A stretch of DNA of 64,000 bases from JACNIZ01 sp964344765 (GTDB taxonomy: Bacteria > Planctomycetota > UBA1135): the NCBI GenBank assembly GCA_964344765.1, contig CAYFOM010000016.1, positions 1-64,000 on the forward strand, given 5' to 3'. This document shows, piece by piece, positions 1 through 8,896 of the stretch. The notes below the pieces were generated by a model. That model did not search any database. It saw only the letters and a program-made list of their open reading frames with translations, and was not told the origin of the DNA. Both the position numbers and the translations under genes were made by a program. Every line of letters begins with the position of its first letter. Position 1 is the stretch's first letter.

Positions 1-47
1 GACAGGGCGGTTGCAGGGACGAGGGAATTTACAGAAAGGATGTTACG

Positions 48-3011
48 CTAACCCGACGGATCGTGCTCGCCGCCGATCATCAGTACAAACTGATAACCGT
101 ACTTGTGATACTGCTTGGCCAGCTTGTCGTAATACTTCGCGGTCGGAATGATCTGTTCTTGGTTCGCCGACCAGAAGATCAGCGCTGACGGCCGACCGTG
201 TAGATCCTCCAAAGTCAGGCGGCTATCCAAGCCCTTGCTGCTCGCCGAAACGGCGGCGGTTTGATCGCCGCGCTGCAGCCAAGCAATGCCTTCGGTGAAC
301 GCCGGCGGAGTGGTGCCGGAGAAGGTTCCGGTGGGGCGGTCGATTTCGGCGTTGGCTACTTTGGCCAGCGCCAACTCGCGTTCAATTCGCGCCGCCGGAT
401 CGTAGGGGTCGCGCGCCAAGTAGCGCAGGTGGCGGTAAGAAACTTCGCCGGTGCCGGTGATCAAGCCAAAGCCGCCTTGCACCGAATCGCGCGACGGCAT
501 TTCCAAGGAACGGATGTACTGATCGTTGAGATAAACATCCAGCACCTTGCCGACCAAGTCGATGCGCAGTTTTTGCCATTCAGGCCGCATCGCAACCGTG
601 CGGTGATCGCGGAAAGTCCACTGCCCGCCATCTTTGGTGCTGATGTCCAAATAACCAGTCGGGTGCAAAATTACTGCGTGCGTGGTGTTGGCGTCTTTGC
701 GCCCAAAGGTCAGCCCGGCAATGGTGCTGCTTTCCTTGGTCAAGCGCATTTCGGCTTCCAGCGAATAGTCACCGCTGAATGCCGCGTCGTAAGTCAGGTC
801 GGCAGTGAAAAATTCACCTGGAGCACGACCTGCGGCCTCGTCATCGACGAGTCTGGCTTCAATCATCGCGCCGTAAGCGTCATATGCGTCCGAACCCGAC
901 CAGCCGCTTAAATCCAACTCGTTATATGCCACCTTCCAACGCGCCAAGCTCTTGCCGGTTTCTTCGGCCACCTGCGAGTAGAAGTCCAACGCCTCCGGCA
1001 ACGAGAACTGCGCGCTCATGCGGCGGGCAATTTCCAACGCCATCAACGGCATGTCGCGATTGCGGTACGACTTGGCCAACTCCAAGCCACGCTCCAGCAT
1101 CTTGACCTTCAACGAGACATGGCGACGGAACAGCGGATCCAACTTGCGCAGTTTCTCTTTGCCGACCTCGTAACGCGGGTCATCGGTTTTGCCGCGCAGT
1201 TCCAATTCACGAGTGAACTGCAGATAAAGGCCGGCGGCGCGATCCAAAAGCTTTTGGCTTTCCAACGCACCGGCTAGCTTCCAAAGCACCTCAGGATCTT
1301 CCGGCTGGTGCAAATAAGCCTCTTCTAGAAATTCGACCGCAACATCGGTTTCGCCGCGGTCTAGCGCAGCAGTGCCGTGTTCAAAGTTACTCTTTCGCGC
1401 GGCGCGCTTGCCTAGTTGAATATCGCGCAGCTCCAAAATCCAGTCTTTCCAGATTTCGTTCAACGCGTCGATATCTTCCACCGGCGACAACGGCGCCTTA
1501 TCAATCACAAAGGCTTCGAAGTGATTGACGCGATCGCCAAAGCCTTTGCTGCCGGCACCCGAGTAGTAGTACTCGCGCAACGAATCGCGATAAACCAATT
1601 GGCCTTCGTCGTTGCGGTAGTTGTACAAGAAAAACACCACGCCCCAAGTCGGCGCGTACCACGGCGGACCCCACTGGTATTGATTCTCGACCAGAATGCG
1701 CAGGCTAGGCGCGTTTTGCGGCGTCGCCCATTCGCCTTCCTCATCGCGCACGCCTTCCTTGTAATCGGCCATCCAACCGCTTTCCATGCGTCGCGCCAGT
1801 GGGAACAAACGGTGGGTGGCCGGTTGATTCCAACGCACCGAACCGTTCGACAAAATCGTCGTGCCTTCAAAGAACGACGCATAACCTTCGTTCAACCAAC
1901 CCGGCACACCGCCGCGCCCGGTCAGCGATACGAATTGGTGGGCTGCTTCGTGAAACAGCGTGCCATACATTTGGCGAATGGTCTCGGTGCCGGATGGACC
2001 GCCCAAGAAAGTTTGCACCGAACTGCCGTTAAAAAAGCCGCCGGTCCAATCGTTCTTCGGTTTGTTGTTGTACTTCAAATACTCATCGCGATTCTTATAA
2101 ACCATCACCGTAATCTTCGGTGTGGCGCCGCCGTCTTCTTTGTACTTGAAAAACTTGCGGTAAGCCTGGTTCATCTGCTCCATCGCAATGGACGACGTCT
2201 GCAGCACCAAAAAACCGGCGTTGGTTTTATAGCGATAATTCTCGGTCTCTTTGGTCCACGCGTTTTCCCATTCTTCGTGCTTGGCATTTTCCTTTGCCAG
2301 CCATTCCGGATCCAAACCTTCGGTCGGATCACCACTGCCGGCAAAAGCATCCTCAACGGCGACGTCCTTGCCACCGGTGCGGCGAATAAACTTGATCCCG
2401 GCGCGTGCATCGGCGTGATAGGGATCGATCAGCAGCATCTCGGCATAGACTTCCAACGCCGAGTGAAATCGCCCTTTTTTGGCGTGGTCGCGAGCCAGTT
2501 TGGCCAGCTGTGCCAGGTGATCGTCGGTCAGATTGACGAAGTCCTCGGCGCGCAAATCCAACAGCGCCAGCTTTTCGAGGACTTCCTTGCGCACCTTGCG
2601 GCTGGCGGCCGGCTTCTTCGCCGAATCGACGACATTCAGCCAGCGGTGATAAGCCCAAACGCTGGTATCGATGTCGCCGCCTTCCTCGGCCAGTTCGGCT
2701 AGAGCTCGTAACGCCTCCAAGTGGCGGTCATCGCGTTCCAGCGCTTTTTCAATCGCCGCCCGCGCCCCGGCGACGTCGCCTTCTTCGCGCAAACGTGCCG
2801 CGTTGCCCAGATACTTGTCCAAATACGGGTCGCCATTTCCAGCGAGGGGCCGGCTACTAGTCGCCGCTGGACTGCTCAGTGCCGCGGGTGCTTCGACCTC
2901 CGCTCCGGTGGAAATCGCAACGCCCTCTGTAGCGGGCGCTTCCGGCGCAAACCGGGTGGAGTGCCCCAGCAACAGCGGGGGCCACAGCACAAGCAGGGCG
3001 AGGGCTTTCAA
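48..3011 (-). CDS. Secreted TPR / gluzincin-peptidase-like protein with a sugar-hydrolase-like domain and truncated thioredoxin-like tail
   Basis: 987 residues with an N-terminal signal peptide (MKALALLVLWPPLLLG), so exported. Order of parts: TPR-like helices (about 60-210), a metallopeptidase-like domain with H354-E-A-A-H358 and a downstream WLNEGYASF glutamate (E375), which is the HEXXH...E layout of gluzincins such as DUF1570 proteins, more TPR-like helices (about 540-680), a LamG/3-keto-disaccharide-hydrolase-like beta domain (about 690-890), and a last ~55 residues resembling the start of a TlpA/AhpC thioredoxin fold. That tail reads FWSANQEQI where a redox protein would have its cysteines and stops mid-fold, so it is probably not a redox enzyme. 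The start is TTG, overlapping the rlmN stop as TTGA, which suggests translational coupling. The substrate is unknown. Zinc binding is inferred from the intact motif. Confidence 0.8.
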   Translation of the reverse strand: MKALALLVLWPPLLLGHSTRFAPEAPATEGVAISTGAEVEAPAALSSPAATSSRPLAGNGDPYLDKYLGNAARLREEGDVAGARAAIEKALERDDRHLEALRALAELAEEGGDIDTSVWAYHRWLNVVDSAKKPAASRKVRKEVLEKLALLDLRAEDFVNLTDDHLAQLAKLARDHAKKGRFHSALEVYAEMLLIDPYHADARAGIKFIRRTGGKDVAVEDAFAGSGDPTEGLDPEWLAKENAKHEEWENAWTKETENYRYKTNAGFLVLQTSSIAMEQMNQAYRKFFKYKEDGGATPKITVMVYKNRDEYLKYNNKPKNDWTGGFFNGSSVQTFLGGPSGTETIRQMYGTLFHEAAHQFVSLTGRGGVPGWLNEGYASFFEGTTILSNGSVRWNQPATHRLFPLARRMESGWMADYKEGVRDEEGEWATPQNAPSLRILVENQYQWGPPWYAPTWGVVFFLYNYRNDEGQLVYRDSLREYYYSGAGSKGFGDRVNHFEAFVIDKAPLSPVEDIDALNEIWKDWILELRDIQLGKRAARKSNFEHGTAALDRGETDVAVEFLEEAYLHQPEDPEVLWKLAGALESQKLLDRAAGLYLQFTRELELRGKTDDPRYEVGKEKLRKLDPLFRRHVSLKVKMLERGLELAKSYRNRDMPLMALEIARRMSAQFSLPEALDFYSQVAEETGKSLARWKVAYNELDLSGWSGSDAYDAYGAMIEARLVDDEAAGRAPGEFFTADLTYDAAFSGDYSLEAEMRLTKESSTIAGLTFGRKDANTTHAVILHPTGYLDISTKDGGQWTFRDHRTVAMRPEWQKLRIDLVGKVLDVYLNDQYIRSLEMPSRDSVQGGFGLITGTGEVSYRHLRYLARDPYDPAARIERELALAKVANAEIDRPTGTFSGTTPPAFTEGIAWLQRGDQTAAVSASSKGLDSRLTLEDLHGRPSALIFWSANQEQIIPTAKYYDKLAKQYHKYGYQFVLMIGGEHDPSG

Positions 3012-4090
3012 ACGACTTCTGATCCAGGGGGCTGAGAGGTGGTACGGCGACGAAGCTGGCCGCAGGCGGCGTCCTGATTGCCTCCCAAGCTGGTGCGCAA
3101 TGTGACCGGAAGGCCGGCGTTGCGAATCACTTGGGCGAAACTCTCCATGTCGGTGGCGTCCGGCCGTTCGAAGGGGAGTTCAGGTACCGGGTTGTAGGGG
3201 ATCAGATTTACGTGGCAACGCCGATCTTGCAAGAGATTTGCCAGTTTACGGGCGTGCTCGAGGCTGTCGTTTTGGCCGCGTAACAAAACGTATTCGATGG
3301 TGTACTCGCGACCGGTAGTGAAAAACAGCTGGTCGGCCTCGGCCAAGGTGTCGACTAGGCTGCGTTTTTTTACGCCGGGGACCAGTTGATGACGCAGTTC
3401 ATCCTCGGATGCGTGCAGCGAAATGGCGACGCTGACTTGGCGACCCCATTCGGCCAAGCGCGGCAGCGTGCCCTTCGGCGCGACGGTCGACACGGTGATA
3501 CGGCGGGCGGCGAAATTCGAGCCTTCAGCAGCCATCAACGCATCCAGGGCGGCCAACGTGGCGTCGAGGTTGTGGCCGGGTTCACCCATGCCCATGACCA
3601 CCAAACGGCGGAAATCGCCCTGCTCGCGCCGCAGCCACAGGGCTTGCTGCAGGATTTCGGCGGCGGTCAGGTTACGCGCGACGCCTTCCATGCCGCTGGC
3701 ACAAAAAGCGCATTTGACCGCGCAGCCGACTTGGGTGCTCAGGCAAAGCGTGCGGCCTTGGGTGCCGGGCATGCCCACTGCCTCGACCAACGAGCCATCG
3801 GTGTAACGCAGCAAGATTTTGCTGGCGCCGTCCGGAGCGTGGCTGATTTTGACCAACTCCGAGGTCAGGATCGGCAATTCCGCATCGAGGCGTTGGCGCA
3901 ACGCCGCCGGCATATCGGTCATCTGCTGCCAGTCTTCCGCACCGCGCTGAAAGACCCAGCGCGCCGCATTGCGACCATGAAAAGCCGGCACCCCAAGGTG
4001 CTGCTTAAAGAAGTCCGGCCACTGCGCCGGCGGCAGGTCGAGCAGATTGCTGATCTGGGCAAAGTCAGCCGCAGCGTCGGCGTCGCTCAT
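3008..4090 (-). CDS. rlmN: Dual-specificity 23S rRNA A2503 / tRNA A37 C2-methyltransferase RlmN
   Basis: 360 residues, the usual length for this radical-SAM methylase. The CX3CX2C cluster motif is visible as CAVKCAFC, followed by the VVMGMGEPGHN stretch that helps bind SAM, and a near C-terminal cysteine (DAACGQL) fits the methyl-carrying cysteine of the family. RlmN methylates C2 of an adenine in the ribosomal peptidyl-transferase centre and in some tRNAs. The start is ATG, with ATGA overlap to the stop of the upstream DHH gene. Downstream the stop overlaps the TTG of the secreted TPR protein. The neighbours therefore look co-transcribed, although no functional link is evident. Confidence 0.95.
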   Translation of the reverse strand: MSDADAAADFAQISNLLDLPPAQWPDFFKQHLGVPAFHGRNAARWVFQRGAEDWQQMTDMPAALRQRLDAELPILTSELVKISHAPDGASKILLRYTDGSLVEAVGMPGTQGRTLCLSTQVGCAVKCAFCASGMEGVARNLTAAEILQQALWLRREQGDFRRLVVMGMGEPGHNLDATLAALDALMAAEGSNFAARRITVSTVAPKGTLPRLAEWGRQVSVAISLHASEDELRHQLVPGVKKRSLVDTLAEADQLFFTTGREYTIEYVLLRGQNDSLEHARKLANLLQDRRCHVNLIPYNPVPELPFERPDATDMESFAQVIRNAGLPVTLRTSLGGNQDAACGQLRRRTTSQPPGSEVV

Positions 4091-5031
4091 GTCACGTCAC
4101 GAATGATTTCGTAAATTTCGTAAGCCCACTTTTTGGCTTTGCCGTTGCTCGGTGGATTGCAACCACCGACGCCAAGGTGGCCGCCGCCGCCGTACTTCTT
4201 CATCAACTCGCCGAGGTGGACCGGGTTTTGCGGACGGTTCCACGGGTTGCTGGCCACGGTGATGTGCACGCCGGCGCGCGTCGGCAACATGGTCACGGCG
4301 TAAAACAGCTCGGGGTACAAGTAGAACGGGCTGAAGCGTTCGCGGCGGATTTTTTTCGAGCGTAGGTCGGCAATCATCGCCGAGACCGTGCGTTCCAGCA
4401 TGGTGTCGGGGAAGGCTTCCAACGCCGAATCGCGGTTGCGACAGGCGCGCTCGTAGCAACGCTGCACATCGGGATCGTCGGCAACCTGAATCAATGGGTA
4501 ATTGCGCATCAAATGCAACACCCGATCATGAAAGTGGAAGTTCGGCGCAGTGGTCAGCGCACGCATCACCTGCAGCGCCGGGTCGCGGCCGAATAGTGCT
4601 AACTTGGCACTTGCAAAAGAAGCGGAATCGATGATGTTGCTCCATTGCACCAGCTCATCAAAACGCGACCCAGGATCCCAATTCCAGTGCTGACGCGCGT
4701 GCTTGAGAATAATGGGTGGGCAGGACGGCGATTCCGGATCGAAAGCGTGGGTTTCGCTCGGTTCGAACAGCGCCTGATCTTCTTCGCTAATAAAGGTGGT
4801 GGGGTGATGGTCGAACCAATAATCGGCGCGTCGGTGGAAGTGAAAGTCCACCACGGCAAAGCGTTCGCCGAGGCTGAATTCATTCCAATGCAGAGTGCGG
4901 TCGAAATTGACCCCAGACCACTTTAAGTCCTGCTCGCGCCCCGATTGTTCGAGAGCCTCGGCAAGCAAGGCACCGGCGGCCAGGCCGTCGAAGTCTCGGT
5001 GGTAATAAATCGTCAGTGGGTGAGCGGTCAC
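4087..5031 (-). CDS. DHH-family phosphoesterase
   Basis: 314 residues with the DHH phosphoesterase signatures in order: HRDFDGLAAG near the N-terminus (metal-binding Asp pair), VVDFHFH, YWFDHHP (the DHH motif itself), NIIDSA (further metal ligand), and a C-terminal GGGGHLGVGG, the glycine-rich substrate loop of the DHHA1 domain. Such proteins hydrolyse phosphodiesters or small nucleotides, for example NrnA-type oligoribonucleases or cyclic dinucleotide phosphodiesterases. The exact substrate cannot be read here, and no membrane or regulatory domain is fused. The start is GTG without a clear ribosome binding site. It lies 42 bases after the upstream gene and overlaps rlmN by ATGA. Confidence 0.85.
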   Translation of the reverse strand: MTAHPLTIYYHRDFDGLAAGALLAEALEQSGREQDLKWSGVNFDRTLHWNEFSLGERFAVVDFHFHRRADYWFDHHPTTFISEEDQALFEPSETHAFDPESPSCPPIILKHARQHWNWDPGSRFDELVQWSNIIDSASFASAKLALFGRDPALQVMRALTTAPNFHFHDRVLHLMRNYPLIQVADDPDVQRCYERACRNRDSALEAFPDTMLERTVSAMIADLRSKKIRRERFSPFYLYPELFYAVTMLPTRAGVHITVASNPWNRPQNPVHLGELMKKYGGGGHLGVGGCNPPSNGKAKKWAYEIYEIIRDVT

Positions 5032-5073
5032 GGCGAGATTGGGCGGCTGCGAGGCGATCGGCGGCGGGGTTGC

Positions 5074-6795
5074 CTACGGAAGCTTTTTACCGTAGACGTG
5101 GTCTTGGAAGAAGGCCAGCCAATCTTGCTCAGTATTCTCTTCCAAGGCCTTGCGCAGCTCTTCCGTAGTCCAATGGGACCGACTTTTCAAAAGCTGGTTC
5201 AAGGTCTGGTCGAGCTTGGCGCGAGTGGCGCGTTTTTCGATGGCCAACCACACCAAGCCGCCACGTGTCATCAAACGCTTGGCACCCTGCAAGTCGGCCA
5301 ACGGCATCAGCGTAAGCGGCCGCGGCAAAGCGCCCAAGGTGTTTTCGTTTTGCAGCCAGAATTCGACCATCGCCTCGGCTTCAGTGGCGAGCCCGGTGCT
5401 TTGCAAAATCCGCCAGGCGGCGTATTCAGAAAGCGATGCGGTTAGGAATACCGAACCGTGACCTTTGCCGGTGAGCTGAACGCCGAAGACATGCGAACTC
5501 AGTTTGCGCGCGAGTCCGGCGCGGCGGTTGCCGTCGATCCATTGCCCATCCACGGGCTCTGACAGCCACTGATTGTTTTCATCCAAGATGAACATTCCCG
5601 GCATGATCAAATCGCCACTGCCGCGGAAAGTGGTCACCGACCAGTGGTTGGCGGCGTTGGGCAGCCACTCGCTGAGCCCGCGTTGCAGCCGCGCAAACAT
5701 GGTCAGCGTCTTTTCATAGCGCGACGCCTTCGAAGTCCGACGAATAGCAATCGCGTGGTCGGCCACCTTGTCGTACTCGTACATGCCGAGTACGAAGTAC
5801 GGCCACGCTTTGGGGGCAACATTGGGCTGGAAAGCGGTAAATCGGCTACTGGTTTCGTCGTCGAGTTCAGACTTGGTGGCCGACGTCCCCGATAGCGCCT
5901 CCAGAAAAGCCGGCGATAGCACCTCCAAGGTGTGGGGTTGGGGTGCCAAGCGGTTCATTTTGGGCGCATAGGAGGCCGGCATTGCCATCCACGTACCGCC
6001 GAATCCACCTAGGCCGGAAGTCACCGCAATCAAGCCACCCGGCGGCGTGGAACGCTTTGGATCGAACATCGGGATGCGGTAGCGAACCTTGGTTTCGGTG
6101 GCCTCCTGCAGCAATGCACCTTCCGGCAAGTGCCAATTCGGACCCAACGGCCGCACGCCGTCGGCGGGTCGCCAGTTGATTTCAAAATCAACATTTTCCA
6201 TCGCCGGGTCACTAGCATCGATGCGGATGTGGAAATGACCCAAAATGCCCTCCTCCAGGTCGGCGGCTCGAGCGCCACGGTCGACGTCGACTTCGGGCGG
6301 CGGCTTGGGCTTCCAGGCTTCGGGAAGAACGAAGGTAAGCAGCGCTTTTTCCGCCGCCTGTTTTTCGTGCAGCGGGCCGTCCCAATTGGCAATGATCAAA
6401 TGATCGTCGAGCACCACTAAACGCTGTTCCAGGTAGCGATAGTCCTCCTCGGTGTGCAGATACTCGATCGACGTGCCTGCGCCATCCTGGCCGGCCCATT
6501 CACCCTTCCAAGCCGTCATCGTGTGCTTGGTTTTGGCGAGCATCGGCTTCCAGCGCGTTTTGCGCAAATTATCTGCGACCAGCTCACTGACCGCGCCCGG
6601 TGCGGCAAGCAAGTAGTGATGCACCTCGAAGGTTGCGTCACCGGCTTGATGGACGCTGGCCCAGGTTTCGACGTCGGGCTGCAGGCGCTGGAATTCGGCA
6701 TAACCGGCGGGCAGATCCAGCTGGAATGGGGCATCGGCCACCTGAGCGGCGCTGAGCCCGAATGCAAGAGTGGCTACGGTCGCAAGGGCGAACAT
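5074..6795 (-). CDS. Secreted M1-aminopeptidase-like protein with lost zinc site
   Basis: 573 residues with a signal peptide (MFALATVATLAFGLSAAQ). The second half follows the outline of an M1 gluzincin domain: GDLIMPGMFILDE resembles the GAMEN region, LARKLSSHVFG (residues 428-438) sits where HELAHQWFG would be, and LSEYAAW (around E457) sits where the third ligand NEGFA would be. The zinc-binding HEXXH has become RKLSS, so both histidines and the catalytic glutamate are absent, while the surrounding hydrophobic frame and the downstream Glu remain. I infer a non-catalytic homologue, perhaps a binding or scaffold protein. The N-terminal ~290 residues have no recognised family. It lies downstream of clpX on the same strand (42-base gap). 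Confidence 0.6.
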   Translation of the reverse strand: MFALATVATLAFGLSAAQVADAPFQLDLPAGYAEFQRLQPDVETWASVHQAGDATFEVHHYLLAAPGAVSELVADNLRKTRWKPMLAKTKHTMTAWKGEWAGQDGAGTSIEYLHTEEDYRYLEQRLVVLDDHLIIANWDGPLHEKQAAEKALLTFVLPEAWKPKPPPEVDVDRGARAADLEEGILGHFHIRIDASDPAMENVDFEINWRPADGVRPLGPNWHLPEGALLQEATETKVRYRIPMFDPKRSTPPGGLIAVTSGLGGFGGTWMAMPASYAPKMNRLAPQPHTLEVLSPAFLEALSGTSATKSELDDETSSRFTAFQPNVAPKAWPYFVLGMYEYDKVADHAIAIRRTSKASRYEKTLTMFARLQRGLSEWLPNAANHWSVTTFRGSGDLIMPGMFILDENNQWLSEPVDGQWIDGNRRAGLARKLSSHVFGVQLTGKGHGSVFLTASLSEYAAWRILQSTGLATEAEAMVEFWLQNENTLGALPRPLTLMPLADLQGAKRLMTRGGLVWLAIEKRATRAKLDQTLNQLLKSRSHWTTEELRKALEENTEQDWLAFFQDHVYGKKLP

Positions 6796-6837
6796 GCTGA
6801 ACGACTACGGGGGTGAACGGAGCCGGTAACGGCCCAA

Positions 6838-8157
6838 TTAGGCGCTTTCGCGCTGCGAGTCTTCGCCGCCTTCCAGCAACACGTTGACGTTGCCGTTGCG
6901 AATCATTTCACCGGTGACGACAAAGCTACGCGGCGGCTTGCCGTAATCGGGAAGCTGGAACAACAGGTCGTGCAAAGTCTCTTCAAGAATGCTCCGCAGG
7001 GCACGCACACCGGTTTCGCGTTCATTGGCCTTCTTGGCGATTTCGACCAAAGCTTCTTCGGTGAAGCTGAGTTCGTGATCTTCCATCGCGAAGTAAGCCT
7101 GGAACTGGCGCACCAGGGCGTTTTTCGGTTCGGTCAGAATGTGAACCAAGTCGGATTCATCCAGCTCGTGCAGGTGCACGTGCACAGGAAGACGGCCGAC
7201 GAATTCCGGAATCAAGCCATACTCGATCAGGTCTTTGGAATCGACCGGTTCCAGCAGGCGTTCACGCTCGGCTTTGTCGGTTTCTTCCACCTCGTTTTCG
7301 TGGCCGAATCCGATCATGCTGCCACCGACGCGACGGCCGATGATTTCCTCGACGCCGGCAAAAGTACCGCCGCAGATGAACAGCACGCCCGAGGTGTCGA
7401 ATTGAATGTTCGACTGTTCCGGGTGCTTGCGCCCGCCCTGGGGCGGCACGCTGGCGACGGTTCCTTCAAGGATCTTCAGCAGCGCTTGCTGCACGCCCTC
7501 ACCGGAAACATCGCGAGTAATCGAAACGTTTTGCGTGGTGCGCGAAATCTTGTCGATTTCGTCCACGTAAATGATGCCGCGTTGCGCCCGCTCGAGGTCG
7601 TAATCGCAGTTCTGCAACAGCTTCAGCAGGATGTTTTCCACATCCTCACCGACGTAACCAGCTTCGGTCAGCGTGGTGGCGTCGGCGATCGCGAACGGCA
7701 CGTCCAAAATCTTGGCCAAGGTCCGCGCCAGCAGGGTTTTACCCGAGCCGGTGGGGCCGATCAGCAACACGTTGGACTTTTCGATCTCGACGTTGGCCCA
7801 TTCCGGCGTCTCGTCGAGCATCGCGATCTGCTGCTGCACCTGCAGCCGCTTGTAGTGGTTGTGCACGGCGACAGCAACCACGCGCTTGGCTTCGGTCTGG
7901 CCGTAAACGTAAACGTTCAGCGAATCGACGATCGATGACGGCGTCGGAATGCTGTCGACGGTGGCACCAGTGAATCCCTCCGGTGCAACTTGGCTAACTC
8001 GACGCGTTTCCTCACGCAGAATCGAGTTGCAGATATCCACACATTCGTTGCAAATATAGATCCCTGGGGGACCTGCGATCAGGGATTGGACCTCTCCCCG
8101 AGATTTTTCGCAAAAGGTGCAGCGTTCCACGCTGCCTCGTTCTGTACCACGCGCCAT
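6838..8157 (-). CDS. clpX: ATP-dependent protease ATPase subunit ClpX
   Basis: 439 residues, slightly longer than the usual ~420. The N-terminal zinc-binding domain has the four cysteines C13, C16, C36, C39 (CTFC...CNEC). The AAA+ module shows Walker A GPTGSGKT (134-141), the pore loop GYVG (167-170), Walker B IIYVDE (195-200) and the arginine-finger/sensor regions. ClpX unfolds proteins and feeds them into ClpP. Gene order tig-clpP-clpX is the classical one. A 119-base gap separates it from clpP, and TAAAAT ends 7 bases before the ATG, so it may have its own promoter producing a nearly leaderless transcript. Confidence 0.97.
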   Translation of the reverse strand: MARGTERGSVERCTFCEKSRGEVQSLIAGPPGIYICNECVDICNSILREETRRVSQVAPEGFTGATVDSIPTPSSIVDSLNVYVYGQTEAKRVVAVAVHNHYKRLQVQQQIAMLDETPEWANVEIEKSNVLLIGPTGSGKTLLARTLAKILDVPFAIADATTLTEAGYVGEDVENILLKLLQNCDYDLERAQRGIIYVDEIDKISRTTQNVSITRDVSGEGVQQALLKILEGTVASVPPQGGRKHPEQSNIQFDTSGVLFICGGTFAGVEEIIGRRVGGSMIGFGHENEVEETDKAERERLLEPVDSKDLIEYGLIPEFVGRLPVHVHLHELDESDLVHILTEPKNALVRQFQAYFAMEDHELSFTEEALVEIAKKANERETGVRALRSILEETLHDLLFQLPDYGKPPRSFVVTGEMIRNGNVNVLLEGGEDSQRESA

Positions 8158-8164
8158 TGCTTCG

Positions 8165-8170
8165 ATTTTA
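8165..8170 (-). promoter_or_regulatory. -10-like TAAAAT, 7 bases before clpX ATG
   Basis: TAAAAT on the minus strand with a 7-base gap to the clpX start codon. A transcript from it would begin at or within a base or two of the ATG. No convincing Shine-Dalgarno lies in between. No good -35 box is visible. Confidence 0.4.
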
Positions 8171-8276
8171 TGACAAGATCCACCACTTGACGGTAATCCG
8201 CCGCCTTTTTTTCGCTACCTGGGCCACAAAAGGGCTAAAGCAGTGCTTTTCCGGTGAAATTCAGGAAAACTGGCCC

Positions 8277-8873
8277 CTAGGAGCCAAAGACCTTATCGAC
8301 AATTCCGAACTTCAATGCTTCCTCAGCACTGAGAAAATTATCGCGATCGGTCGCTTTTTCGATTTCTTTAATCGTTTTGTCGCAGTGGTGGGCCAAAATC
8401 CCGTTCAGGCTCTTCTTCAGCTTCAGGATTTCGTTGACCTGGATTTCCATGTCCGACGCAGTGCCCTGCGTGCCGCCCCACGGCTGGTGAATCATCACCC
8501 GCGAGTTGGGCAGAATGAATCGCTTGCCCTTGGTGCCGCCGGCGAGCAGCACCGCGCCCATTGATGCGCACTGGCCCACGCAATAGGTGGCAATGTCGCA
8601 GTCGACGTACTGCATGGTGTCGTACATCGCCAAACCAGCGGTTACCGATCCGCCGGGGCTGTTGATGTACATCTGGATGTCCTGGTTCTTGTTTTGCTTG
8701 GCCAGGAACAGCAGCTGGGCCACAACTGCATTCGCCACCTGGTCATCGACCTGCGTGCCGAGGAAGATGATGCGGTCCTCGAGCAGTCGCGAATACAGGT
8801 CGTAGGTGCGTTCCCCACGTCCGGTTTTCTCGATGACGTAAGGAATGGTGTAGAAGGCGTTGGTGTCAGTCAT
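8277..8873 (-). CDS. clpP: ATP-dependent Clp protease proteolytic subunit ClpP
   Basis: 198 residues, normal for ClpP. The serine-protease triad is visible: S104 in GQCASMGA, H129 in RVMIHQPWGG, and D178 in TDRDNFLSAEEA. NSPGGSV is the oxyanion-forming strand. ClpP forms the tetradecameric chamber that degrades proteins delivered by ClpX or other Clp ATPases. The ATG start lies 23 bases after the tig stop, so the two are probably co-transcribed, with clpX next. A near-palindrome around CCTAGG spans the stop codon but has no T-tract. Confidence 0.97.
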   Translation of the reverse strand: MTDTNAFYTIPYVIEKTGRGERTYDLYSRLLEDRIIFLGTQVDDQVANAVVAQLLFLAKQNKNQDIQMYINSPGGSVTAGLAMYDTMQYVDCDIATYCVGQCASMGAVLLAGGTKGKRFILPNSRVMIHQPWGGTQGTASDMEIQVNEILKLKKSLNGILAHHCDKTIKEIEKATDRDNFLSAEEALKFGIVDKVFGS

Positions 8874-8896
8874 GGCCGTGTGCTGTAAAGGTACGT

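Noticed and set aside
1..47. Possible continuation of the thioredoxin-like tail after the stop codon
   Set aside because: The in-frame reading after the TAG gives no thioredoxin-like residues, so I treat the stop as real within the limits of 47 bases.
1416..2702. Long open frame on the plus strand opposite the TPR protein
   Set aside because: It is antisense to a protein with clear domains and a signal peptide, and its translation has no recognisable family. Such shadows are expected in GC-rich DNA.
8262..8290. Near-palindrome around CCTAGG at the clpP stop codon
   Set aside because: The stem is short and imperfect with no T-tract, so it is not a convincing terminator or operator.
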